Part shown: piece by piece, positions 14,974-21,978 of the stretch | Numbering within the stretch: position 1 is the first letter of the stretch | Layout: every line of letters begins with the position of its first letter | Origin: Acidimicrobiia bacterium | Lineage (GTDB): Bacteria > Actinomycetota > Acidimicrobiia > Acidimicrobiales > AC-14 | Reading direction: 5' to 3' | Assembly (NCBI GenBank): GCA_019243595.1 | Contig: JAFAUA010000289.1 | Coordinates: 1 to 24,410, forward strand | Length of the DNA: 24,410 nt | Position numbers and translations under genes: made by a program | The notes under the pieces: model-generated | Database searches by the model: none | What the model was told of the DNA's origin: nothing | Seen by the model: only the letters and a program-made list of their open reading frames with translations

Positions 14974-16554
14974 ATGAGGGGTGATCAGGAGTTCGGCACC
15001 CTGCCGAAGCTCTGGGCCAGTGCTGCCGACCGCTTCGGCGATGCGTCGGCCCTCGAAGATGCTCCCGTGCACTTCACGTTCCGACAGCTGCACGGCGCCG
15101 TGCGCGAAGCAGCGCGAGCGTTCGTCGCCCTCGGCGTGCAGCCCGGTGACCGGGTTGCGATCTGGGCGCCGAACACCTGGGAGTGGGTGGTGGCCCTCGG
15201 CGGCCTGCACTCGGCCGGTGCTGTTCTCGTGCCGCTCAACACCCGCTTCAAGGGCCAGGAAGGGGCTTACATCCTGCGCAAGAGCGGCGCCAAGGTGCTG
15301 CTGACCGTCAGTGACTTCCTCGGTACCGACTACGTCGCCATGCTCGAGCCCGAGCGCGCCAACCTTGCCGATCTCGCACACATCGTCGTCATCCGCGGCA
15401 ACGCACCGAAGGGCACGACCGCATGGTCGGACTTCATCGGCAACGGCCAGTCGGTCGCCGAGGAGGATGTCGACGCCCGCGTCAACGGCGTGAATCCCGA
15501 TGAGGTGTCCGACATCCTGTTCACGTCGGGCACGACAGGTCAGCCCAAGGGTGCGATATGCACACACGCCCAGGCTCTGCGCGCCTACGCCGATTGGGCC
15601 GACGTGGTGGGTCTGCGGGCCGGCGACCGCTACCTGATCGTGAACCCCTTCTTCCACGCCTTCGGGTACAAGGCCGGAATCGTGGCGTCGCTCGTGACCG
15701 GGGCGACGATCCTTCCCCACGCCGTGTTCGACCCGGCCGCCGTCTTCGAGCGGATTCCCGCCGACCGAATCTCGATGCTGCCGGCACCGCCCGCGCTCTA
15801 CCAGACGCTGTTGAACCACCCCGACCTCGACAAGCACGACATGTCGTCGCTGCGCCTTGCGGTCACTGGCGCCGCCGTTATCCCCGTCGAGCTCGTCAAG
15901 AAGATGGGCGACGTGCTTGGGTTCGAAACCGTCATCACCGGCTACGGCCTGACCGAGGCGTGCGGGATCGCCACGATGTGCCGCCACGACGACGATCCCG
16001 AGACGATCGCCACCACGTCGGGTCGGGCGATCCCCGGTGTCGACGTCCAGGTCGTCGACGATGACGGGAAGGAGGTGGCGCGCGGCGACGCCGGCGAGAT
16101 CGTCGTGCGCGGTTACAACGTCATGCTCGCCTATTACGACGAGCCGGCCGAGACCAAGGCGACGATCGACGGCGATGGCTGGCTGCACACCGGCGACATC
16201 GGCGTTATGGACGACCGCGGCTACCTCAAGATCACCGACCGCAAGAAGGACGTGTTCATCGTGGGGGGCTTCAACGCCTATCCGGCCGAGATCGAGAACA
16301 TGCTGCTGACGAACGACGACATCGCCCAGGTGGCCGTCGTGGGCGTTCCCGATGAGCGTCTCGGAGAAGTAGGCGCCGCCTTCATCGTCCCCAAGGCGGG
16401 CCACAGCGTCGACTCCGACGCCCTCATCGCCTGGTGCCGGGAGCACATGGCCAACTACAAAGTGCCCCGCCGCGTCGAGGTCGTCGACGCCCTTCCGCTC
16501 AACGCGGCCGGCAAGGTCCTGAAGTACCAGCTCCGCGACGAGCTGAAGAAGTAA
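14974..16554 (+). CDS. fadD3: FadD3, HIP-CoA ligase
   Basis: A 526-residue ANL-family ligase closely similar to M. tuberculosis FadD3 (Rv3561). Shared stretches include SDILFTSGTTG, NPFFHAFGYKAGI, LAVTGAAVIPVELV, YGLTEACGIATMCR and KVPRRVEVVDALPLNAAGK. FadD3 attaches CoA to HIP, the indanedione propionate left after rings A and B are removed, starting degradation of rings C and D. Motif positions are P-loop TSGTTGQPKG (184-193), YGLTEA (324-329), HTGD (405-408) and catalytic Lys514. The ATG lies directly below a -10 element with no Shine-Dalgarno, suggesting a leaderless transcript. It heads an operon with fadE30 (TAATG overlap) and ipdF. It is slightly longer than the 503-residue mycobacterial enzyme. 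Confidence 0.93.
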   Translation: MRGDQEFGTLPKLWASAADRFGDASALEDAPVHFTFRQLHGAVREAARAFVALGVQPGDRVAIWAPNTWEWVVALGGLHSAGAVLVPLNTRFKGQEGAYILRKSGAKVLLTVSDFLGTDYVAMLEPERANLADLAHIVVIRGNAPKGTTAWSDFIGNGQSVAEEDVDARVNGVNPDEVSDILFTSGTTGQPKGAICTHAQALRAYADWADVVGLRAGDRYLIVNPFFHAFGYKAGIVASLVTGATILPHAVFDPAAVFERIPADRISMLPAPPALYQTLLNHPDLDKHDMSSLRLAVTGAAVIPVELVKKMGDVLGFETVITGYGLTEACGIATMCRHDDDPETIATTSGRAIPGVDVQVVDDDGKEVARGDAGEIVVRGYNVMLAYYDEPAETKATIDGDGWLHTGDIGVMDDRGYLKITDRKKDVFIVGGFNAYPAEIENMLLTNDDIAQVAVVGVPDERLGEVGAAFIVPKAGHSVDSDALIAWCREHMANYKVPRRVEVVDALPLNAAGKVLKYQLRDELKK

Positions 16555-17714
16555 TGGACCTCCGCTTCTCCGACGAGGACGAGGCGTTCCGGCGCGAGGT
16601 CCGCGAGTACCTCGAGAGCAACCTCACGAGCGAGTTCGCGGAGGCGCGCGGGCTGGGCGGACCGGGTCGTGAGGAGGAAGGCTTCGACGCCCGTCTGGCA
16701 TGGGAGCGGCACCTGGCGGCCGACGGCTGGACGTGCATCGGCTGGCCCAAGGAGTACGGCGGCCGCGGCGCAACCGTCACCCAGCAGGTGGTCTTCCACG
16801 AGGAGTACGCCCGGGCGCAGGCGCCGGGCCGCGTCGGCATCTTCGGCGAGGGCCTGATCGGCCCGACGATCATCGCCTTCGGCACCGACGAGCAGCGCAA
16901 GCGATTCCTGCCGCCGATCGTCAACGCCACCGAGCTGTGGTGCCAGGGCTACTCAGAGCCCGACGCCGGTTCCGACTTGGCGAACCTCAAGACCGTGGCC
17001 GAGCGTGACGGCGACGAGTGGGTCATCAGCGGTCAGAAGGTGTGGACCTCGCTGGCCCACTGGGCGGATTGGATCTTCGTTCTGTGCCGCACCGACCGAT
17101 CGGCGCCCCGCCACCGGGGGATCTCCTATCTGCTGTGCCCCATGGGCCAGCCCGGCATCGAGATCCGTCCGATCGTGCAGGTCACCGGGTCTTCGGAGTT
17201 CAACGAGGTGTTCTTCGACGGGGCACGCACGCCGGTCGAGAACATCGTGGGGGAGGTCAACGGCGGCTGGCGCGTCGCCATGGGAACGCTGGCGTTCGAG
17301 CGGGGCACGATGTACTTCGGCCAGCAAATCGGCTTCGAACGCGAGCTCGCGGAGATCGTCGAGTCGGCGCGTGCCAACGGCGCGATCGACGACCCCGTGG
17401 TCCGCGACCGGCTGGTGCGGGCATGGACCGGGCTGCGCGTGATGCGCTTCCACAACCTCCGCACGCTGCGCGACGGGGAGCCGGGGCCCGAGGCGTCGAT
17501 CAACAAGCTGTTCTGGTCGGAGTGGCATCGCCAGCTCGGCGACTTGGCGATGGACGTACAGGGCATGGGTGCGACGCTGCACGGCGCACCGCTGCAGTGG
17601 ATGTTCTTGTTCAGCCGGGCCGACACGATCTACGCGGGTTCCAGCGAGATCCAGCGCAACATCGTCGGCGAGCGGGCGCTGGGCCTTCCGTCGGAGCCGA
17701 AGCCCGCCCCATGA
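16554..17714 (+). CDS. fadE30: Acyl-CoA dehydrogenase FadE30 (IpdE1), HIP pathway
   Basis: A 386-residue dehydrogenase that aligns along its length with my memory of M. tuberculosis FadE30/IpdE1 (Rv3560c). Shared parts include GLGGPGREEEGFDARLAW, ELWCQGYSEPDAGSDLAN (127-144), GQKVWTSLAHWADW, GSSEFNEVFFDGART and RADTIYAGSSEIQRNI. IpdE1 pairs with a second FadE (IpdE2) to desaturate a HIP-CoA derivative. Where medium-chain enzymes have catalytic Glu, this protein has Ala361 in YAGSSEIQ. Glu249 in AFERG is a candidate base, as in the steroid side-chain enzymes. Its ATG overlaps the fadD3 stop (TAATG), and ipdF overlaps its own (ATGA). No IpdE2 gene is in this window. Confidence 0.92.
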   Translation: MDLRFSDEDEAFRREVREYLESNLTSEFAEARGLGGPGREEEGFDARLAWERHLAADGWTCIGWPKEYGGRGATVTQQVVFHEEYARAQAPGRVGIFGEGLIGPTIIAFGTDEQRKRFLPPIVNATELWCQGYSEPDAGSDLANLKTVAERDGDEWVISGQKVWTSLAHWADWIFVLCRTDRSAPRHRGISYLLCPMGQPGIEIRPIVQVTGSSEFNEVFFDGARTPVENIVGEVNGGWRVAMGTLAFERGTMYFGQQIGFERELAEIVESARANGAIDDPVVRDRLVRAWTGLRVMRFHNLRTLRDGEPGPEASINKLFWSEWHRQLGDLAMDVQGMGATLHGAPLQWMFLFSRADTIYAGSSEIQRNIVGERALGLPSEPKPAP

Positions 17715-18475
17715 CGCAGACGCCGCCCTACCCGGAGAGCCGTGGTCTTCTGACCGGCAAGACCGTGCTCGTCACGGCCGCCGCCGGCACCGGGATCGGG
17801 TTCGCCACCGCCAAGCGCTGTGTCGAGGAGGGGGCGACGATCGCCATCGCCGACAAGCACGAACGCCGCCTGCTCGACGCCGCCGAGCAGCTCGGCGGCG
17901 TCACCGCGGTGCCGTGCGACGTGACGGTCGAGAGCGACGTGCAGGCGATGTTCGATGGGGTCATCGACAAGCTCGGGCGCCTCGACGTGATGATCAACAA
18001 CGCCGGGCTGGGCGGCACCGTGCCGTTGGTCGACATGACCGACGAACAGTGGGGCGCCGTGCTCGACGTCACCCTCACCGGCACCTTCCGCTGCACCCGC
18101 GCCGCCCTTCGCTACATGATCCCCCAGGGTTCGGGCGTGATCGTCAACAACGCTTCGGTGCTCGGCTGGCGGGCCCAGGTCGGCCAGGCCCACTACGCGG
18201 CGGCCAAGGCCGGGGTCATGGCGCTCACCCGGTGCGCGGCCGTCGAGGCTGCGCCGTCGGGCATCCGGGTCAACGCCGTGGCGCCGAGCCTGGCGATGCA
18301 CCCGTTCCTGAACCGGGCCATCGATCAGGAGACCCTCGAGGAGCTGGTGACCCGCGAGGCGTTCGGCCGGTCGGCCGAGCCCTGGGAGGTCGCCAACGTC
18401 ATCGTCTTCCTGGCCAGCGACTACTCCACGTACATGACCGGCGAGGTCGTGTCCGTGTCCTCCCAGCACCCGTAG
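17711..18475 (+). CDS. ipdF: IpdF, SDR-family 5-hydroxy-indane-CoA dehydrogenase
   Basis: A 254-residue short-chain dehydrogenase nearly superposable on M. tuberculosis IpdF (Rv3559c). Matching parts are IADKHERRLLDAAEQL, INNAGLGGTVPLVDMTDEQW, NNASVLGWRAQVGQAHYAAAK and the C-terminal TGEVVSVSSQHP. IpdF is known to oxidise the ring hydroxyl of a HIP-CoA intermediate with NAD. The catalytic residues are Ser149, Tyr162 and Lys166. The glycine-rich cofactor loop reads TAAAGTGIG (22-30), one residue longer than the usual TGGGTGIG; I believe this recurs in IpdF homologues, so it need not impair binding. It overlaps the fadE30 stop (ATGA) and is the last clear member of this operon. Confidence 0.93.
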   Translation: MTQTPPYPESRGLLTGKTVLVTAAAGTGIGFATAKRCVEEGATIAIADKHERRLLDAAEQLGGVTAVPCDVTVESDVQAMFDGVIDKLGRLDVMINNAGLGGTVPLVDMTDEQWGAVLDVTLTGTFRCTRAALRYMIPQGSGVIVNNASVLGWRAQVGQAHYAAAKAGVMALTRCAAVEAAPSGIRVNAVAPSLAMHPFLNRAIDQETLEELVTREAFGRSAEPWEVANVIVFLASDYSTYMTGEVVSVSSQHP

Positions 18476-18515
18476 CGGCGAGGAGAACGCGCAGGGCGCG
18501 TCGAATACACGGTCC

Positions 18516-18905
18516 ATGGGAGACTTGGGTTGGGTCGGAGATCTGGTGACGCGGCTGGGGCAGCCTCCGGAGAACGTCTGGTTGGTGGCGTTGGGGCTGG
18601 CGTGCGCCGCCCCGATGCCCGCCTTCGTGGTGCCGAGGCTGGCCCGGTCGACGGGCTTGGCGCTCGCCGTCCTCGCCCTGGGGCTGGGGCTGGTCGCCAC
18701 TGTCCAGCAGCAGACGATGGAGGCGCTGGGTCTGATCACCGCCGCGGTGTCGGCCGGCTTCATGGCGTCGTGGTCGACGAGGACCGTTCGGGAGGCCATC
18801 GGCTCGATCGTCGCCGGGCCCATGCCCACGTACACCTTCGGTCAGCTCGCTCTGAGCCGCGCCCAGTCCCGCTCGTTCGACTACCTGGTGATGCGCGACC
18901 GCTAG
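18516..18905 (+). CDS. Small membrane protein of unknown function (129 aa)
   Basis: The 129-residue protein has three hydrophobic segments (about 21-40, 45-65 and 68-87: NVWLVALGLACAAPMPAFV, TGLALAVLALGLGLVATV, ALGLITAAVSAGFMASW) and a 40-residue basic C-terminal tail. I do not recognise it. It starts 40 bases after ipdF on the same strand, without a clear Shine-Dalgarno, so it may be co-transcribed with the steroid genes. The neighbouring minus-strand gene and a shared 9-bp hairpin mark its end. A competing frame shifted by 14 bases lacks membrane segments and looks like a shadow. Probability that it is real is moderate to good. Confidence 0.65.
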   Translation: MGDLGWVGDLVTRLGQPPENVWLVALGLACAAPMPAFVVPRLARSTGLALAVLALGLGLVATVQQQTMEALGLITAAVSAGFMASWSTRTVREAIGSIVAGPMPTYTFGQLALSRAQSRSFDYLVMRDR

Positions 18906-18916
18906 GGAGCGGTCGC
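18895..18916. terminator. Perfect 9-bp hairpin shared by convergent genes
   Basis: GCGACCGCT-aggg-AGCGGTCGC pairs perfectly over 9 bp with a 4-base loop. It covers the stop codon of the plus-strand gene and touches that of the minus-strand gene. CTAGGGAGCGGT recurs at once as CTAGGGGAGCGGT. There is no T tract. A bidirectional terminator is the likely role. Confidence 0.55.
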
Positions 18917-19488
18917 TAGGGGAGCGGTAGCCCGGTCCCCGCCCGGCAGGGCAGCAGCTGCGTGCTCTGGAGGCTCTGGCCGATGAGGCCGGCGCAGGGC
19001 ACCGTGGTCGTGGTGGCGTGGGGCACCGTCGTGGTCGGCGGGGTGCTGTTGTCCTTCACCAGAGGCGCCGTCGACGGGGCCTCGCCCGGCGTCTGATTGG
19101 GCCCGGCGGAGGCGGCACGGGTCGTCGGCGTCACCGAAAGGGGAAGTGCGATCACCCCGCTCGGCGACTGGGTCGACGGCGGCGCCTCTTCGCCCGACTT
19201 GAGGAGCTGACCGGCCAGGCCGTTGCCGGGACCGGTCTCGAGCGGGGCCGGGTTTCCCGGGCCGGGCGCCAGCTCCTTGGTCACGAGCAGGCCGGCGACC
19301 ACGAGGAGCACGCCGGCGACCGCCATCACGATGAGGAAGACGCGCCGCCCCCGGGACGACCACTCGTCGGTGGCCTCCGGATGCGGTGGCGCGGTCAAGG
19401 TCTGGGCGAGGATCTCCTCGGGACGTTGCCGGACCGGCGCCGCGCTGGGCACTTCGTCATTTTGTGGAGAACGTGAGTCTCTGCCCAT
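18916..19488 (-). CDS. Single-pass membrane protein with a Pro/Thr-rich outer tail
   Basis: A 190-residue protein of unknown family. The first 49 residues are hydrophilic and presumably cytoplasmic, ending in SSRGRR. A single membrane helix follows (about 50-69, VFLIVMAVAGVLLVVAGLLV). The outer part of about 120 residues is rich in Pro, Thr, Ser and Gly (STPPTTTVPHATTTTVP) and ends with two Cys residues about 18 apart that could form a disulfide. This is a common form of actinobacterial cell-surface or anti-sigma-like protein, but no domain is recognisable. It separates the fadD3 operon from the echA20 operon, and I see no direct tie to steroid metabolism. Confidence 0.68.
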   Translation of the reverse strand: MGRDSRSPQNDEVPSAAPVRQRPEEILAQTLTAPPHPEATDEWSSRGRRVFLIVMAVAGVLLVVAGLLVTKELAPGPGNPAPLETGPGNGLAGQLLKSGEEAPPSTQSPSGVIALPLSVTPTTRAASAGPNQTPGEAPSTAPLVKDNSTPPTTTVPHATTTTVPCAGLIGQSLQSTQLLPCRAGTGLPLP

Positions 19489-19565
19489 GGCTCACGTGGG
19501 CCGTTTGGCCGTAGCCAAATGTGACTAGTCCTGGACAATGTGCCCAGGAGGGCCCTTTATCCACA
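19463..19565. other. Three DnaA-box-like 9-mers in a short gap
   Basis: TTATCCACA, the textbook DnaA box, is at 19557-19565 on the plus strand. On the minus strand TTCTCCACA (19463-19471, one mismatch) lies at the start of the unknown membrane gene, and TTGTCCAGG (19531-19539) is a weaker match. Two hairpins lie between. There are no other origin features, such as dnaA/dnaN or an AT-rich region, so an origin is not claimed. Confidence 0.3.
19504..19549. repeat. Two small hairpins upstream of the minus-strand gene
   Basis: TTTGGC-cgta-GCCAAA (19504-19519) and TCCTGG-N9-CCAGGA (19529-19549) are perfect 6-bp stems in the 111-base gap between the 18916-19488 gene and the SDR gene. They could be operators or the terminator of the SDR transcript. 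Confidence 0.4.
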
Positions 19566-19599
19566 ACGGGAGCTTCGACGGTTTGGCCCCGCGGTGCGC

Positions 19600-20373
19600 T
19601 CAGGGGCGGTCGACGGCGTCGAGATAGGGCGGGCGCTCGCCGCCGCCGTCGAGGACCAGATTGGCACCGGTGGTGAACCCCGACAGGTCCGAGGCCAGGA
19701 ACAGGCAGGCGTCGGCGATGTCGGCTGGCGTGGCCATGCGACCGAGGGGCACGGTGGCCGCCACCCGCCCCTGGGACTCCTCGTCTCCGTAGTGGGCCTC
19801 GGCATCCTCGGTTCGGACCAGGCCGGGCGTCACGCAGTTGACCCGGACCTTGGGTGCCCACTCCATGGCGAGGGTCCTCGTGAGGTTGATGAGGCCGGCC
19901 TTGGCGGCGCCATAGGCCGCGGCGCCGGGGGACGGGCGCATCCCGCTGACGCTGCCGATGTTGACGACGCTCCCTCCGCCGTCTTGCTGCTGCATGACCG
20001 CGTTGCCGTGCTGGGCCATGTGGAGGGCGCCGAGCAGGTTGAGCCTGATGACGGCCTCCGAGAAGCGCGGCGACGCCGTCGCCGCCTCCGCAGGCGGCGC
20101 CCCCCCGGCGTTGTTCACCACGACGTCGAGGCGGCCGAGGCGCTCGACGGCCACGTTGACGACGCGCTCGCACTCGTCGGGGTCGCGCACGTCGGCGGCG
20201 ACGAAGACCGCCTCGCGGCCGTCGGCACTCGGAAGCGTGTCGGGCTCGTGACGGCAACAGACGACCACTCCCGCCCCTGCCTCGAGGAAGCGGATGGCGA
20301 TGCCACGGCCGATGCCACGGCAGCCGCCGGTGACGATCACTGACTTGCCGCTGAAGTCCAATGGGTGGGGCAA
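19600..20373 (-). CDS. SDR-family oxidoreductase, Rv3549c-like
   Basis: A 257-residue classical short-chain dehydrogenase. The cofactor loop TGGCRGIG is at 15-22, NNAG at 87-90, and the catalytic residues are Ser141, Tyr154 and Lys158 in GSVSGMRPSPGAAAYGAAK. A dehydrogenase acting on a hydroxyacyl-CoA or steroid-ring alcohol with NAD(P) is likely. It is divergent from echA20, exactly as Rv3549c is in M. tuberculosis, which is the main ground for placing it in ring C/D catabolism. The start is TTG at 20373, with GAGAGG about 9 bases upstream. Its role in the pathway is not settled as far as I know. The SDR call is firm; the assignment to Rv3549c is by synteny and general likeness. Confidence 0.88.
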   Translation of the reverse strand: MPHPLDFSGKSVIVTGGCRGIGRGIAIRFLEAGAGVVVCCRHEPDTLPSADGREAVFVAADVRDPDECERVVNVAVERLGRLDVVVNNAGGAPPAEAATASPRFSEAVIRLNLLGALHMAQHGNAVMQQQDGGGSVVNIGSVSGMRPSPGAAAYGAAKAGLINLTRTLAMEWAPKVRVNCVTPGLVRTEDAEAHYGDEESQGRVAATVPLGRMATPADIADACLFLASDLSGFTTGANLVLDGGGERPPYLDAVDRP

Positions 20374-20382
20374 TGGGAGGCC

Positions 20383-20404
20383 TCTCGGACTACGGTGGCC
20401 GAGA
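20383..20404. promoter_or_regulatory. Inverted repeat in the SDR/echA20 divergent promoter
   Basis: TCTCGG (20383-20388) and CCGAGA (20399-20404) are perfect inverted copies 10 bases apart, in the 59-base gap between two TTG starts. It could be the operator for both genes. No KstR2-like AnCAAGnnCTTGnT site is visible here. Confidence 0.35.
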
Positions 20405-20432
20405 AATCTAACAGCCCATCAGAAAGTTCGTC

Positions 20433-21176
20433 TTGGGTCTCTCGCACACGGTCGACGAGGGGATCGCCGAGGTCATCGTCGACTACCCGCCGGTGAACGC
20501 CCTGCCGGTCAAGGGGTGGTTCGACCTCGCCGACACCGTGCGCGGTCTCGGCGACGATCCAGCCGTGCACGTGGTCGTATTGCGCGCTGAGGGTCGCGGC
20601 TTCAACGCCGGCGTCGACATCAAAGAGATGCAGGCCACCGAGGGGTTCGACGCCCTGGTCGGGGCCAACCGCGGTTGCTACGCGGCGTTCGCGGCCGTCT
20701 ACGAGTGTGCGGTGCCGGTGATCGCCGCGGTGCACGGCTTTTGTCTCGGCGGGGGCATCGGTCTCGTGGGCAATGCCGATGTGATCGTGGCGGCCGACGA
20801 CGCCACCTTCGGACTGCCGGAGGTCGACCGGGGCGCCTTGGGGGCGGCGACCCACCTGGCCCGCCTCGTGCCCCAGCACCGCATGCGGGCAATGGTGTAC
20901 CTGGCCGAGACGATCACCGCCGAAGAGCTGCACCACTACGGCTCGGTGCTGAAGGTCGTGGGCCGGGACAAGCTCCGCGACACCGCCCTCGAGGTGGCCC
21001 GGGCCATCGCCGAGAAGAGCCCGACGGTGATCAGGGCGGCCAAGGAATCGCTCAACGGGATCGATCCTGTCGACGTGAAGCGCAGCTACCGCTTCGAGCA
21101 GGGCTTCACCTTCGAGCTCAACCTGGCCGGCGAGGGCGACCGGGCCCGGGACGCCTTCGTCCAGAAGTCGGACTGA
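20433..21176 (+). CDS. echA20: EchA20, ring-D-opening hydrolase of the crotonase family
   Basis: A 247-residue crotonase-fold enzyme, the same length as M. tuberculosis EchA20 (Rv3550) and nearly identical in key stretches: DYPPVNALPVKGWFDLAD, RAEGRGFNAGVDIKEMQ, YECAVPVIAAVHGFCLGGG, FGLPEVDRGALGAATHLARL, GFTFELNLAG. EchA20 hydrolyses ring D of the bicyclic indane-CoA intermediate, giving the cyclohexenone COCHEA-CoA. The oxyanion hole is formed near FNAGVD (57-62) and CLGGGIG (104-110); Glu130 in LPEVDRG is the likely general acid-base position. The start is TTG at 20433 with AGAAAG about 7 bases upstream; no ATG or GTG lies in frame nearby. It heads the echA20-ipdABC operon. Confidence 0.94.
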   Translation: MGLSHTVDEGIAEVIVDYPPVNALPVKGWFDLADTVRGLGDDPAVHVVVLRAEGRGFNAGVDIKEMQATEGFDALVGANRGCYAAFAAVYECAVPVIAAVHGFCLGGGIGLVGNADVIVAADDATFGLPEVDRGALGAATHLARLVPQHRMRAMVYLAETITAEELHHYGSVLKVVGRDKLRDTALEVARAIAEKSPTVIRAAKESLNGIDPVDVKRSYRFEQGFTFELNLAGEGDRARDAFVQKSD

Positions 21177-21177
21177 C

Positions 21178-21978
21178 GTGGGAGACAAGCGGACAACCGA
21201 GTCCGAGGTCGCCGCCGAGCTTCGCGACGGGATGACGATCGGCATCGGCGGTTGGGGTTCGCGCCGCAAGCCGATGACGATCCTCCGCGAGATCCTGAAG
21301 TCCCCGGTGCGGGACCTGACGGTCGTCTCCTACGGCGGGCCCGACGTCGGCATGCTGTGCGCGGCCGGCAAGGTGAAGAAGGTCGTCTACGGGTTCGTGT
21401 CGTTGGATTCGATCCCCCTCGAACCGCACTTCCGGTCGGCCCGCCAGAGCGGCGCGATCGAGGCCATGGAAGTCGACGAGGGGATGCTCCAGTGGGGCCT
21501 CAAGGCGGCGGCGATGCGCGTCTCGTTCCTGCCGTGCCGCGCGGGCATCGGGTCGTCTGTGATGGACGTGAATCCGTCGTTGAAGACGGTCCGCTCGCCA
21601 TACGACGAGTCCGAGGAGCTGGTCGCCATGCCGGCGCTGCCGTTGGACGTGGCGATCATCCACGCCAACCGGGCCGACGCTCGCGGCAACGGGCAGTACC
21701 TCGGTCCCGACTGGTTCTTCGACGACCTGTTCTGCATGGCCGCGAAGCGGCGGTTCATGAGCTGCGAGCGCATCGTCGACACCGCCGACCTGTTGAAAGA
21801 GGGCTCGGAGCAGACGCTGAAGATCAACCGCATGATGACCGACGGCGTGATCGAGGCGCCGGGCGGGGCGCGGTTCACATCGTGCGCACCGGACTACGCA
21901 CGCGACGAGGAGCTGCAGCGCGAGTACGCCACCACGCCGTGGGAGGAGTTCGGTCCGAAGTGGTTGGAGATGTCTTGA
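21178..21978 (+). CDS. ipdA: IpdA, alpha subunit of COCHEA-CoA hydrolase
   Basis: A 266-residue protein of the class I CoA-transferase fold, matching IpdA (Rv3551) in GMTIGIGGWGSRRKPM, VSYGGPDVGMLCAAGKVKK, YGFVSLDS, DEGMLQWGLKAAAMR and INRMMTDGVIEAPGGARF. IpdAB does not transfer CoA; it hydrolytically opens the last ring (ring C) of COCHEA-CoA to the linear MOODA-CoA. Glu101 in VDEGM is the best candidate for the essential active-site Glu (Glu105 in the mycobacterial protein, from memory). The GTG start follows the echA20 stop by one base. It is about 25 residues shorter than the M. tuberculosis protein, mostly at the C-terminus. ipdB follows with a 4-base overlap. Confidence 0.93.
   Translation: MGDKRTTESEVAAELRDGMTIGIGGWGSRRKPMTILREILKSPVRDLTVVSYGGPDVGMLCAAGKVKKVVYGFVSLDSIPLEPHFRSARQSGAIEAMEVDEGMLQWGLKAAAMRVSFLPCRAGIGSSVMDVNPSLKTVRSPYDESEELVAMPALPLDVAIIHANRADARGNGQYLGPDWFFDDLFCMAAKRRFMSCERIVDTADLLKEGSEQTLKINRMMTDGVIEAPGGARFTSCAPDYARDEELQREYATTPWEEFGPKWLEMS

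Noticed and set aside
14395..16446. A 683-codon open frame on the minus strand opposite fadD3
   Set aside because: Only its last 171 codons look like a protein (SnoaL-like). The rest is antisense to fadD3, which has all ANL motifs; long antisense frames are usual in GC-rich DNA.
17018..17710. Upstream extension of the ipdF frame across fadE30
   Set aside because: The extra residues overlap fadE30 and show no similarity; the ATG at 17711 gives the family N-terminus.
18530..18919. Alternative frame over the small membrane protein
   Set aside because: Gly/Arg-rich with no hydrophobic segments; the other frame has three membrane helices.
19463..19565. Replication origin
   Set aside because: Only three possible DnaA boxes, no AT-rich unwinding region, and no dnaA, dnaN or recF nearby.
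14911..20432. KstR2 operators upstream of fadD3 and echA20
   Set aside because: No AnCAAGnnCTTGnT-like site was seen by eye in either gap.
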